Assembly (NCBI RefSeq): GCF_000687875.1
Contig: NZ_JHYG01000003.1
Span: forward strand, 248,001-312,000
Source: Acidocella facilis ATCC 35904
GTDB lineage: Bacteria > Pseudomonadota > Alphaproteobacteria > Acetobacterales > Acetobacteraceae
Length of the DNA: 64,000 bases
Reading direction: 5' to 3'
The translations under genes and the position numbers were made by a program. Below the pieces are notes generated by a model. The model was not told the DNA's origin. It did no database searches and was given only the letters and a program-made list of their open reading frames with translations. Position 1 is the first letter of the stretch, and every line of letters starts with the position of its first letter. Positions 18,601 through 26,406 of the stretch are shown piece by piece.

Positions 18601-19146
18601 GCGCGGCAGCATGCGGCGCAGCACCCCGTCCTTCAGCACATAATGATGCACCAACGCCGCCAGCGCATGCAGCCCGGCGAGGATGATGATCGTCCAGGCG
18701 ACATAATCATGGATCTGGTCGACGAAATGCCCGGTCGCCCTGGAAAAATCGCCGAAGGGCGAAGGGATCGGCAGGCCGAAGAAGCTCAAGGGCTGGTTAT
18801 CCGTCCAGCGTGTGGCGAAGCCGAGCAGGATTTCCGCGCCCAGCAGCAGATAAAGCAGGTGGTGCAGCCCGCGCGCACCGCGATTGAGCAGGTCCTTGCC
18901 ATCGTCGAACTGGGTGTGGCCGGGGCGGGCGCGCCAGACCAGCCGCAGCACGAACACCGCCGTGAGCAGCAGCCCGAAGGACATATGCAGCACGATCATC
19001 AGATGATGGTTCGGTTTGGAGAAAAAATCCCAGAATTCCGCCAGCAGGAAGTTCACCACAACCAGCAGGGCGGTGAGCCAGTGCAAGGCGATGGTCGGCC
19101 CGTCATGGCGGCTGCCGGGCTTATCAATCGATATCATATCGGACAT
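18595..19146 (-). CDS. Cytochrome b561 family protein
   Basis: A 183-residue, four-helix membrane protein of the prokaryotic cytochrome b561 family, a diheme electron carrier of the inner membrane that takes electrons from quinol or donates to it. Heme-ligand histidines are in the expected helices: TIALHWLTALL near residue 22, MIVLHMSFGLLL near 54, and the C-terminal pair in DQIHDYVAWTI and LAGLHALAALVHHY. No partner gene (such as catalase or a YceI protein) is adjacent, so its electron donor is unknown. Its stop codon lies in palindromic repeat copy B. Confidence 0.9.
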   Translation of the reverse strand: MSDMISIDKPGSRHDGPTIALHWLTALLVVVNFLLAEFWDFFSKPNHHLMIVLHMSFGLLLTAVFVLRLVWRARPGHTQFDDGKDLLNRGARGLHHLLYLLLGAEILLGFATRWTDNQPLSFFGLPIPSPFGDFSRATGHFVDQIHDYVAWTIIILAGLHALAALVHHYVLKDGVLRRMLPRG

Positions 19147-19322
19147 GTTTTGGCCTTATGGCTGTAATTCGGATCGCGTGACCGTTCTGGGGGACGGGGT
19201 GTGGCAGAAATCGGGCCAAAATGGCAAGCGCGACATCGGCATTCCGCCACAAATGGCTGATGTTACAGGATCTTCATGTCGCGGTTAGGATGTGGCAGCA
19301 TTTCCGTGGCCATATCGGTCGG

Positions 19323-20069
19323 ATGCGCCACCAGAACTCTCCGCCCGAATTGGCACATGATTGCGCCCTGTTCCTTGATATTGACGGAACGCTTCTCAAC
19401 TTCTCTGTTGATCCGTTGGGTGTGGAGGTGCCGCCTGGCCTGCCGCCGCTGCTGCGCGGGCTGGCGGGCTGGCTGGATGGGGCGCTGGCTTTGCTCTCCG
19501 GCCGCCGTCTGGCGGATATCGACCAGCTGCTCGGGGCAGGTTTCGCCGCCGGGGCGGAGCATGGCGCCGTGTTGCGCGCCGGGGACGGGGCGATCATCGC
19601 CGAGGCGCGGCCGGACCCCGCCTTGCAGGCGCTGCGCGCGCCGCTGGCCGAGGCGGTGGGGCGCCATCCTGGCACGCTGCTGGAGGAAAAACGCTTCGGG
19701 TTGGTGCTGCATTGGCGCGCCGCCCCGCAGGCGCAGGAGGCGCTGACCGAGCTGGGTCAGGCGCTGGCCGCGCCGCATCCCGGGTTGGTGCTGATGCCGG
19801 CGCACGCCGCCCTGGAAATCCGCCAGCGCGGCACGGATAAGGGCGCGGCGCTGGAGCGCTTCATGGCGCTGCCGCCTTATGCGGGGCGCCGGCCGGTCTT
19901 CATCGGCGATGATGTGACGGACGAGCCGGCCATCGCCCGTGCCCGTGAGATGGGCGGGATGGGGCTGCATGTCGCCCGTGATTTCGGTGGCAAGGTCGAG
20001 GCGGTGCGCGCCTGGCTGGCCGCCAGCCTGGAAAAAGGGAGGATGGATGTCGCTACGCTCCAATCTTGA
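19323..20069 (+). CDS. otsB: Trehalose-6-phosphate phosphatase
   Basis: HAD-superfamily phosphatase of 248 residues that removes phosphate from trehalose-6-phosphate. Motif I is LFLDIDGTLL (Asp19 nucleophile, Asp21 acid/base); motif IV is FIGDDVTDEPAI near the C-terminus, both standard for OtsB. I chose the ATG at 19323; an upstream in-frame ATG at 19290 is possible but has no spaced ribosome-binding site. It overlaps the GH15 gene by 23 bases and lies two genes ahead of otsA, forming a trehalose cluster. Confidence 0.92.
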   Translation: MRHQNSPPELAHDCALFLDIDGTLLNFSVDPLGVEVPPGLPPLLRGLAGWLDGALALLSGRRLADIDQLLGAGFAAGAEHGAVLRAGDGAIIAEARPDPALQALRAPLAEAVGRHPGTLLEEKRFGLVLHWRAAPQAQEALTELGQALAAPHPGLVLMPAHAALEIRQRGTDKGAALERFMALPPYAGRRPVFIGDDVTDEPAIARAREMGGMGLHVARDFGGKVEAVRAWLAASLEKGRMDVATLQS

Positions 20070-21858
20070 CCTCGCCGTCATCGGCAATGGTGCCATCGCC
20101 TCGCTGGTGGACCGGGACGGCCGGCATGTCTGGTGCTGTTGGCCGCGGCTGGATGGCGACCCGGTCTTTCACGCTCTGCTTGGCGGCCCGGCTGAGCAAG
20201 GGGAGATGCATGTCGAGCTGGTCGGCCAGGTCGAGGCGACACAGAGCTATCTGCCCAATACCGCGATCCTGGAGACGATCCTGCGCGATGATCAGGGCAA
20301 TGCGCTGCGGGTGCTGGATTTCTGCCCGCGTTTCCGGCTTTATGGGCGGGTTTTCCATCCCTACATGCTCATGCGCCGGCTGGAGCCGCTCGCTGGGCGG
20401 CCGCGGGTGAAGCTGCGCATCAAGCCGGGCTTCGCCTATGGCGCGGAGCATCCCAAGCCGGGGATTGGCAGCAATCATCTGCGTTTTGTCGGCCCGGAAT
20501 TCGCCCTGCGGGTGACCACGGATCTGCCGATCTCGCATATCGTGCATGAGCAGCCGCTCACGCTGGGCCGGCCGGGCACGCTGGTGCTGAGCGTGGATGA
20601 GCCGCTGAACCAGGCGCCGGACCAGCTGGCCACGCATTTCCTGGCCGAAACTCGGGCTTATTGGGAGGAATGGGTCGCCAGCCTGAACGTGCCGTTCGAC
20701 TGGCAGGAGGCGGTGATCCGCGCCGCGATCACGCTCAAGCTCTGCTCTTATGACGATACTGGCGGCATCGTCGCGGCCCTCACCACCTCGCTACCCGAGG
20801 CCCAGGGCTCCGGGCGCAACTGGGATTACCGTTTCTGCTGGCTGCGTGATTCGATGTTCACCATCGCCGCCCTCAACCAGCTCTCGGCGACGCGGACGAT
20901 GGAGACCTATCTCGGCTTCGTGCTGGATACCGTCACCAGTGCCGGCCCGCGCGAGCTGCCGCCGCTCTTTCCCATCGCGCCGGGCATGAAGCTGGATGAA
21001 TATATCGCCCCGGCGCTGACCGGCTATGGCGAAGGCAATCTGCCGGTGCGGGTCGGCAATGGCGCCGCCGGGCAGCGCCAGAACGATGCCTATGGCTCGA
21101 TCATCATGAGCCTGGCGCAGCTTTTCTTCGACCGCCGGCTGCGGGTGCGCGGCGATGAGGCGCTCTATCGCCAGCTCTGCGAGCTGGGCGACATAGCCGA
21201 GCGCGTGGCGCTGGAGCCGGATGCGGGGCCGTGGGAATTTCGCGGCATGGCCCGCGTACACAGCTTCTCCGCCGCGATGTGCTGGGCCGCCCTCTCGCGC
21301 CTGGCGATGATCGCCTCGACGCTGGGGCTGGAGGCGGAGGCGGTGCAATGGACCCTGCGCGCCCAGAGCCTGCGCGCGGAAATCATGCGCCGGGTGGTGA
21401 CCAGGGAAGGCTGGATCTCCGGTGCGCTGGATCAGGAGGTGGCGGATGCCTCGGTGCTGGTGCTGCCCAATATCGGCTTCATCGACGCGAAATCCCCGGA
21501 ATTCGCGGCGACCTTGGATATGGTCGAGCGCCGGCTGATGCATGGCGGCTTCGTCATGCGCTATGACGACCCGGATGATTTCGGCCTGCCGGAAACCGCG
21601 TTTTTGCTGTGCAGCTTCTGGCATGTCAGTGCCCTGGCGCTGGCCGGGCGGCGGGCGCAGGCGATGGAGCTGTTCGAGCGCATTCTGGCGGCGCGCAACC
21701 ATGTCGGGCTGCTGGCCGAGGATGTGGAGCCGGCGCAGGATGGCACGCCCGGCCGGCTCTGGGGCAATTTTCCGCAAACCTATTCCCATGTGGGCTTGAT
21801 TCTCTGCGCGATGCGTCTCTCGCGCGGCTGGGAGGAGGGGCTATGGCGCGCCTCGTAA
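20047..21858 (+). CDS. GH15-family glycoside hydrolase (trehalase/glucoamylase-like)
   Basis: 603 residues. The N-terminal beta domain found in bacterial GH15 enzymes starts at once (NLDLAVIGNGAIASLVDRDG). The (alpha/alpha)6 barrel carries the hallmark RNWDYRFCWLRDSMFTI near 258, the GQRQNDAYGSI stretch with a candidate catalytic acid region near 345, and EDVEPAQDGTPGRLWGNFPQ near the C-terminus. GH15 enzymes act on alpha-glucosidic bonds; some mycobacterial members are trehalases. Placement between otsB and otsA with overlaps on both sides (23 and 16 bases) suggests a trehalose-linked role, but substrate is inferred from context. Confidence 0.9.
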   Translation: MSLRSNLDLAVIGNGAIASLVDRDGRHVWCCWPRLDGDPVFHALLGGPAEQGEMHVELVGQVEATQSYLPNTAILETILRDDQGNALRVLDFCPRFRLYGRVFHPYMLMRRLEPLAGRPRVKLRIKPGFAYGAEHPKPGIGSNHLRFVGPEFALRVTTDLPISHIVHEQPLTLGRPGTLVLSVDEPLNQAPDQLATHFLAETRAYWEEWVASLNVPFDWQEAVIRAAITLKLCSYDDTGGIVAALTTSLPEAQGSGRNWDYRFCWLRDSMFTIAALNQLSATRTMETYLGFVLDTVTSAGPRELPPLFPIAPGMKLDEYIAPALTGYGEGNLPVRVGNGAAGQRQNDAYGSIIMSLAQLFFDRRLRVRGDEALYRQLCELGDIAERVALEPDAGPWEFRGMARVHSFSAAMCWAALSRLAMIASTLGLEAEAVQWTLRAQSLRAEIMRRVVTREGWISGALDQEVADASVLVLPNIGFIDAKSPEFAATLDMVERRLMHGGFVMRYDDPDDFGLPETAFLLCSFWHVSALALAGRRAQAMELFERILAARNHVGLLAEDVEPAQDGTPGRLWGNFPQTYSHVGLILCAMRLSRGWEEGLWRAS

Positions 21859-23210
21859 TCGTCTCTAATCGCGTCCCGGATGTCTCGGATGGCGCCGCGC
21901 CGCGCGCCGGCGGGCTGGCGGTGGGGCTGGCCGATGCGCTGGTGCCGGGCTCGGTCTGGTTTGGCTGGTCGGGCAAATGCATCGACACGCGCTCCCATGA
22001 GGTGACCCGCGCCGAGGCCGAAGGTGTGACCTACGCCACCATCGATCTGGCGGAGGCTGACCACCGCGCCTTCTATCTCGGCTTTTCCAACGCCACGCTC
22101 TGGCCGCTCTTTCACATGATGCCGAGCTTCGTCACCTTCGATTCCGCCGAGTACAAGGCCTATCGCGAGGTGAATGAGCAATTCGCGGAAGCGCTGATGG
22201 CACTGCTGCGGCCGGATGATCTGATCTGGATCCATGACTACCAGCTGCTCGGCGTGGCGGCGGATCTGCGTCGGCGCGGGGTGCGCAACCGCATCGGCTT
22301 CTTCCTGCATATTCCCTTCCCGGCGCCGGCTTTGTTTGAGCTGCTGCCCTGCGCGGAGGAGCTGCTGGCCGGCATGCTGGCGCATGACGTGATCGGCTTT
22401 CATACCCCCCCGGACCGGGCGCGGTTTCTCGAGGCGATGGCGGCGCATGGTTACCAGGTGCAGGGCGATGACGTGCTGCATGAGGGGCGGCGCATCCGCG
22501 TCGTGGTCACGCCGATCGGCATCGATGTGGAGGGTTTCTCGCGCCTCGCCGGGCGCGCCATCCGCCGGGTGGAGGCCAAGCGCGTGGTGGAAAGCCTGAA
22601 CGGGCGCACGCTGATGATCAGCGCCGACCGGCTGGACTATACCAAGGGCCTGCCGGCGCGTTTCGACGCCTATCGGCGCTTCCTCGGCAGCTATCCCGAG
22701 CATCGGCGCAGGATCAGCTTCCTGCAGGTCGCCGCCCCCTCGCGCGAGGAGGTGGAGAAGTACAAATCCCTGCGCGACGAGCTGGCCTACAAGGCCGGCG
22801 CCATCAATGGCGCGTTCTCGGATTTCGACTGGGTGCCGCTGCGCTACATGACCCGCGCGGCCGGGCGCGGCCTGCTGGCGGGGATGTTCCGGATCTCGCA
22901 TATCGGGCTGGTCACGCCTTTGCGTGACGGCATGAATCTGGTGGCGATGGAATATATCGCCGCGCAGGACGGGGCGGATCCGGGTGTGCTGATCCTTTCG
23001 CGCTTCGCCGGGGCGGCCTCGCTGCTGCCCGAGGCGCTGCTGGTCAACCCCTATGACATCGACGCGATGGCGGCGGCGATGGATCGGGCGATGAGCATGA
23101 GCCTGGAGGAGCGCCAGGAGCGGCATGAGGCGCTGCTGGAGCATATCCGTACCCATAACGCCACCGCCTTCAGCCGTAGCTTCGTGGCCGCGCTGAATCG
23201 GCATCATTAA
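21843..23210 (+). CDS. otsA: Trehalose-6-phosphate synthase
   Basis: GT20 glycosyltransferase of 455 residues that joins UDP-glucose and glucose-6-phosphate. N-terminal LVIVSNRVP and RAGGLAVGL (phosphate/sugar loop), IWIHDYQLLGVA near 130, DRLDYTKGLPARFDAY near 260, and the nucleotide-binding RDGMNLVAMEYIA near 360 are all family motifs. The start at 21843 overlaps the GH15 gene end by 16 bases. With OtsB it makes trehalose, an osmoprotectant. Confidence 0.96.
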   Translation: MARLVIVSNRVPDVSDGAAPRAGGLAVGLADALVPGSVWFGWSGKCIDTRSHEVTRAEAEGVTYATIDLAEADHRAFYLGFSNATLWPLFHMMPSFVTFDSAEYKAYREVNEQFAEALMALLRPDDLIWIHDYQLLGVAADLRRRGVRNRIGFFLHIPFPAPALFELLPCAEELLAGMLAHDVIGFHTPPDRARFLEAMAAHGYQVQGDDVLHEGRRIRVVVTPIGIDVEGFSRLAGRAIRRVEAKRVVESLNGRTLMISADRLDYTKGLPARFDAYRRFLGSYPEHRRRISFLQVAAPSREEVEKYKSLRDELAYKAGAINGAFSDFDWVPLRYMTRAAGRGLLAGMFRISHIGLVTPLRDGMNLVAMEYIAAQDGADPGVLILSRFAGAASLLPEALLVNPYDIDAMAAAMDRAMSMSLEERQERHEALLEHIRTHNATAFSRSFVAALNRHH

Positions 23211-23220
23211 GCCAGAGTTG

Positions 23221-23345
23221 TAAAAGTTTTTGAGGGGGTGCGAGCTTTTTTCAAAAACTTCCCACGAAGGTTCGCGGGGTGACGGCGGCGTTGCCTACGC
23301 CCAGCCGTTTTCGCCGCTTTTTTGAAAAAAAGCGGCACCAAAAAA
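23221..23345. repeat. A/T-tract hairpin repeat, family 2 copy 1
   Basis: The spacer after otsA holds AAAAGTTTTTGAGGGGG, CTTTTTTCAAAAACTTCCC, ACGAAGGTTCGCGG, GGCGTTGCC and CCGCTTTTTTGAAAAAAAGCGG. The same series of blocks occurs at 53411-53580, and the central hairpin recurs inverted near 55465. The AAAA/TTTT pairs form hairpins that could end transcription of otsA. Confidence 0.6.
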
Positions 23346-23452
23346 CTTTTGCAAATTTTCAGAAGGTTGTTTTCAAGGATTCGCACCAGCCTCGACGCGG
23401 CCCGCCGCGGTTGATAAGCCCTCCCGGCGATGCAGGGCTTTGGACTCGGGAT

Positions 23453-24934
23453 ATGACGGTAGCGATTGAGATGGGGCAGGGGCCCGGCGGGGTTGCGGCC
23501 GCCATGGATCTGGAGGAGCTGCTCGCCACCCGCCTGCTGGTGCAGGGCAATTCCGGCTCCGGCAAATCCCATTTGCTGCGCCGGCTGCTGGAGCAGAGCG
23601 CGCCCTGGGTGCAGCAGGCGATCATCGACCCGGAAGGCGATTTCGTCACTTTGGCCGAGGCCTTCGGGCATCTGGTGATCGATGCCGAGGCGCATAGCGA
23701 GCAGGGGCTGCAACTGGCCGGCGAGCGGGCGCGGATGCACCGCGTCTCTACCGTGCTGAACCTGGAAGGGCTGGACGCGGAGACCCAGATGCGCCGCGCC
23801 GCTGCCTTTCTCGGTGGCATGTTCGAGGTGCCGCGCGACCATTGGTACCCGGTGCTGGTGGTGGTGGACGAGGCCCAGCTTTTCGCCCCCGCCGTCGGCG
23901 GCGAGGTTGCGGACGAGGCCCGCAAGCTCTCTCTCGGGGCGATGACCAATCTGATGTGCCGCGGGCGCAAGCGCGGGCTGGCGGGGGTCATCGCCACCCA
24001 GCGCCTGGCCAAGCTGGCCAAGAATGTCGCCGCCGAGGCCTCCAACTTCCTGATGGGCCGCACCTTTCTGGATATCGATATGGCGCGGGCGGCGGATCTG
24101 CTGGGCATGGAGCGCCGCCAGGCGGAGGCGTTCCGGGACCTGGAGCGCGGGCATTTCATGGCGCTCGGCCCGGCTTTGTCGCGCCGGCCGCTCTCGATTC
24201 GCATCGGCGCCACGCAGACCGCGCCGCGCACCTCCACCCCGCGCCTGACCCCGCTGCCGGGGGCGGCGTTGGAGGATGCGCATGCGGTGATTCTGGCAGC
24301 ACCTCCGCCGGACGCCCCGCGACCGGTGCGCCGCGCCCCGGCCCCGCCGCCGCCGGACCTGATCAGCCAGCTGATGGAAGCGGCCCCGGCGGTGCAGGAG
24401 CGCGCCGAGGAAGCGGCCGCCCCGCCCAGCCCGGAGGAGCTGGCCGCCCGCCGCGCCCGGCTGGATAAGATCCTCACCGCCATCCTCGCCGACCCGGAGG
24501 CGGGGTTTCGCACCGTCGGCGTGCTGTATCAGGATTTTCTGGTCCGCTGCCGGATCGAGGGCATGGGCAATGGCGCGCCGGACATGGCCGCCTTCCGCCG
24601 GATGCTGACGCGCGCCCGTGCCGGCATCTCCGCCGAGATGGCGCAGGAGGAGGTCTGGCAGGACGTGACCGCCCGCGCTGGCCTGCTGCCGGAGGATATG
24701 CAGGGGATCTATATGATGATCGCCCGCGCCGCGAAGGATGGTGCCCCTTGCCCCTCGGACGCCGCCATCGCCCGCGCCTACGGCACCCGCTCAATGGGCC
24801 GGGCGCGCCGGCTGCTCACCTACATGGAAGAGCAGGGGTTGATTGTGTGCCAGCAGGACGGGGCGGGGCGACGAATCGTGACGCTGGTGGAGCTGGCCTG
24901 GGCGACGGCGGCGGGGGATCCGAACGGGGAGTAG
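23453..24934 (+). CDS. HerA-like P-loop ATPase
   Basis: 493 residues. Walker A GNSGSGKS at 32-39, Walker B VLVVVDEAQLF near 135, and GRKRGLAGVIATQR with a sensor-like Gln near 175 match the HerA/FtsK-like (DUF853-type) ATPases that bind or pump DNA. The N-terminal domain is about 280 residues; the rest is Pro/Ala-rich linker followed by a helical C-terminal domain with winged-helix character (ARRLLTYMEEQGLIV). No NurA nuclease or other partner is beside it, so the role (DNA end processing, defence, conjugation remnant) is undetermined. The ATG at 23453 begins a natural beta strand; there is no strong ribosome-binding site. Confidence 0.8.
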   Translation: MTVAIEMGQGPGGVAAAMDLEELLATRLLVQGNSGSGKSHLLRRLLEQSAPWVQQAIIDPEGDFVTLAEAFGHLVIDAEAHSEQGLQLAGERARMHRVSTVLNLEGLDAETQMRRAAAFLGGMFEVPRDHWYPVLVVVDEAQLFAPAVGGEVADEARKLSLGAMTNLMCRGRKRGLAGVIATQRLAKLAKNVAAEASNFLMGRTFLDIDMARAADLLGMERRQAEAFRDLERGHFMALGPALSRRPLSIRIGATQTAPRTSTPRLTPLPGAALEDAHAVILAAPPPDAPRPVRRAPAPPPPDLISQLMEAAPAVQERAEEAAAPPSPEELAARRARLDKILTAILADPEAGFRTVGVLYQDFLVRCRIEGMGNGAPDMAAFRRMLTRARAGISAEMAQEEVWQDVTARAGLLPEDMQGIYMMIARAAKDGAPCPSDAAIARAYGTRSMGRARRLLTYMEEQGLIVCQQDGAGRRIVTLVELAWATAAGDPNGE

Positions 24935-25247
24935 GGGAGGTTAGGGGGGATAGCTGCCTTTCCGCTTAAGAGCGTCCGGGCTGGTAAAGCGGACCTATGC
25001 CGTTGCAGACTGTCGCGTAAATCCTAAGTTACGCGACAATCCTGATCCCGGCAAAAACGCCCCATGTACATGGGTGGCCCTCGAACGCCGCCCCCTCGAC
25101 GTACCGCCAGCCGTGCCAGCGCGGCGTCCGAAACCCTTCACTAAAGCGGACACTCAAATCAGTTAGTGTTGTTCACGGAAGCAGACATGAGCGTCCCCGC
25201 TACTTCTTCAAGAATCTTGCCGTCTTCATTCCGGCCTTGTGTGAAAA
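24935..25247. other. Spacer with palindrome L
   Basis: This 313-base stretch separates the ATPase from the AT-rich island. It holds the palindrome at 25011-25038 and two near-identical GTAAAGCGGAC/CTAAAGCGGAC words (about 24985 and 25143), but no convincing coding frame. Composition drops toward the AT-rich gene. Confidence 0.5.
25011..25038. repeat. Palindrome L flanking the AT-rich island
   Basis: TGTCGCGTAA - ATCCTAAG - TTACGCGACA: perfect 10-bp arms around an 8-base centre. The near twin at 26043-26070 lies in the same orientation on the other side of the AT-rich gene, and both are followed by ATC. The arm and spacer layout is that of a tyrosine-recombinase site, but no recombinase gene is present. 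Confidence 0.55.
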
Positions 25248-25913
25248 ATGGGCCTGTCGTATCCTTTCGATATGCTAGGAATTCTCGAGAAACCGGATGG
25301 GACAGCCTACTTCACGAGAAATCGAGAGACAATTCTATCACAGCTTATGATAGCTTGCTGCCTTGGCGGTTGGTCTTATTGGAGCATCACTGTGTTCCTA
25401 TCATTCGCTGCACAGCGCGCCCCCATTTCGACCTTGGTTTTGGAAATGCTCTTGCCCATACATTGGGGCAATATATTGCTTATTGTGGTTTTTCTCGCCT
25501 TAACCCGCCCTGCGCTCCTTGAAATTAACAACAAACAGATCTCTTGGCGTAATTTTGGCGAACGTAAAAAGACATTTCCCATCGAACAGTTGGGGTGGGT
25601 ATATCATGGGGATATGGATGTACTCGTTTACAGAGGACCATCTCTGCCCTCACGCAAGACAACGTTAGAAGCTGTAAAGCTCTTCTCCAAAGATGGCGAG
25701 CTTCTAACTTCGATTTCTGGCAAGGGTTTTTCTGCTTCATTTAGCGATATATCCGCTTATATTCTTCAAAGAACAGGAGCTATAGCAGGCGCACCTCCGA
25801 CGTTATCGAAGCAAAAATCGAATGCGATGAACGTAACGATCCTTCTCTTCAAGATATTCGGTGGCTATATTTTTGCCCTAACTGCTGCAGCGTTGCTTAT
25901 CTATTATGCCTAG
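25248..25913 (+). CDS. Hypothetical membrane protein on an AT-rich island
   Basis: 221 residues, no family recognised. Two hydrophobic helices near residues 31-58 and 68-87, a soluble middle with alternating beta-like strands (ISWRNFGERKKTFPIEQLGW...), and a C-terminal helix (about 198-219). The layout of two helices followed by a compact beta domain recalls small bacterial PH-like membrane proteins, but that is a guess. Base composition is strikingly lower in GC (about 45% in sampled lines versus about two-thirds elsewhere), codons end freely in A/T, and the gene is bracketed by TGTCGC palindromes, so recent transfer is likely. No clear ribosome-binding site precedes 25248; the ATG at 25272 is an alternative start. 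Confidence 0.6.
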   Translation: MGLSYPFDMLGILEKPDGTAYFTRNRETILSQLMIACCLGGWSYWSITVFLSFAAQRAPISTLVLEMLLPIHWGNILLIVVFLALTRPALLEINNKQISWRNFGERKKTFPIEQLGWVYHGDMDVLVYRGPSLPSRKTTLEAVKLFSKDGELLTSISGKGFSASFSDISAYILQRTGAIAGAPPTLSKQKSNAMNVTILLFKIFGGYIFALTAAALLIYYA

Positions 25914-26042
25914 AGTGGCTCGCACTATCACGCATCTGCGCTCGACAATTTTGATGACATACTTATCATCGTTGTCTCGTCCGCTATAAGCGCCGCACTA
26001 CCTAAAACCAGACATTCCGCGTCCCCCTAGCCGGTCCCGGTC

Positions 26043-26070
26043 TGTCGCATAACTTGTAAATTATGCGACA
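26043..26070. repeat. Palindrome R flanking the AT-rich island
   Basis: TGTCGCATAA - CTTGTAAA - TTATGCGACA: perfect 10-bp arms around an 8-base centre. It differs from palindrome L mainly in the centre and in one compensated base pair of the stem, so the symmetry is kept while the sequence drifts. Confidence 0.55.
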
Positions 26071-26103
26071 ATCGCCCCCTGTTGGAGGCATATGGCGATT
26101 TCG

Positions 26104-26155
26104 TGTCGCGGATTTCTGTCGCTTGATACGATATCTTGCGACAGAAATCTGCGAC
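26104..26155. repeat. Long inverted repeat built on TGTCGC
   Basis: GTCGCGGATTTCTGTCGC (26105-26122) pairs with GCGACAGAAATCTGCGAC (26138-26155) with one mismatch across a 15-base centre. Each arm holds two GTCGC words, the same word that forms palindromes L and R, suggesting several binding sites for one protein. Confidence 0.5.
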
Positions 26156-26292
26156 GGTAAGCAATCACGGCTATCGAGCCTTGTTGAAAGCAGGGTGTGC
26201 ATCTGCAAAGGGTCGTAAGCCGTCACTCACAGATGCCCACTTTGCCATAACGCCCCGCAACCAGCCGCGCAAAACGATCCTTTGCGTCACCT

Positions 26293-26396
26293 TAGAGCAT
26301 CAAGCTTTTAGCTTGATGCTCTAACTTTTGTTTTTGCGAGTAATTTTATGTGCTTATCTTGACGCTACCGCGTCAACCTAAACACATATTGCTCTA
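26293..26396. repeat. TAGAGC/GCTCTA palindromic element, copy C
   Basis: First hairpin TAGAGCATCAAGC - TTTTA - GCTTGATGCTCTA (26293-26323), perfect 13-bp stem. After CTTTTGTTTTTGCGAGTAA comes a second stem, TTGACGC - TACC - GCGTCAA inside TATGTG...CACATA, ending GCTCTA. Same plan as copy B, different stem sequences. It lies downstream of the amine oxidase gene (minus strand), where it could serve as terminator. Confidence 0.7.
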
Positions 26397-26406
26397 AAAA
26401 ACCCGC

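Larger units (their letters stand above)
25914..26406. other. 493-base spacer with palindromes and repeat copy C
   Basis: No convincing gene. It holds palindrome R (26043-26070), a larger inverted repeat (26104-26155) and copy C of the TAGAGC element (26293-26396), and grades from AT-rich back to the GC-rich background before the amine oxidase gene. Confidence 0.55.

Noticed and set aside
25166-25522. Alternative frame at the start of the AT-rich island
   Set aside because: Lacks the hydrophobic pattern of the 25248-25913 frame and is broken earlier; overlapping real-looking membrane ORF preferred.
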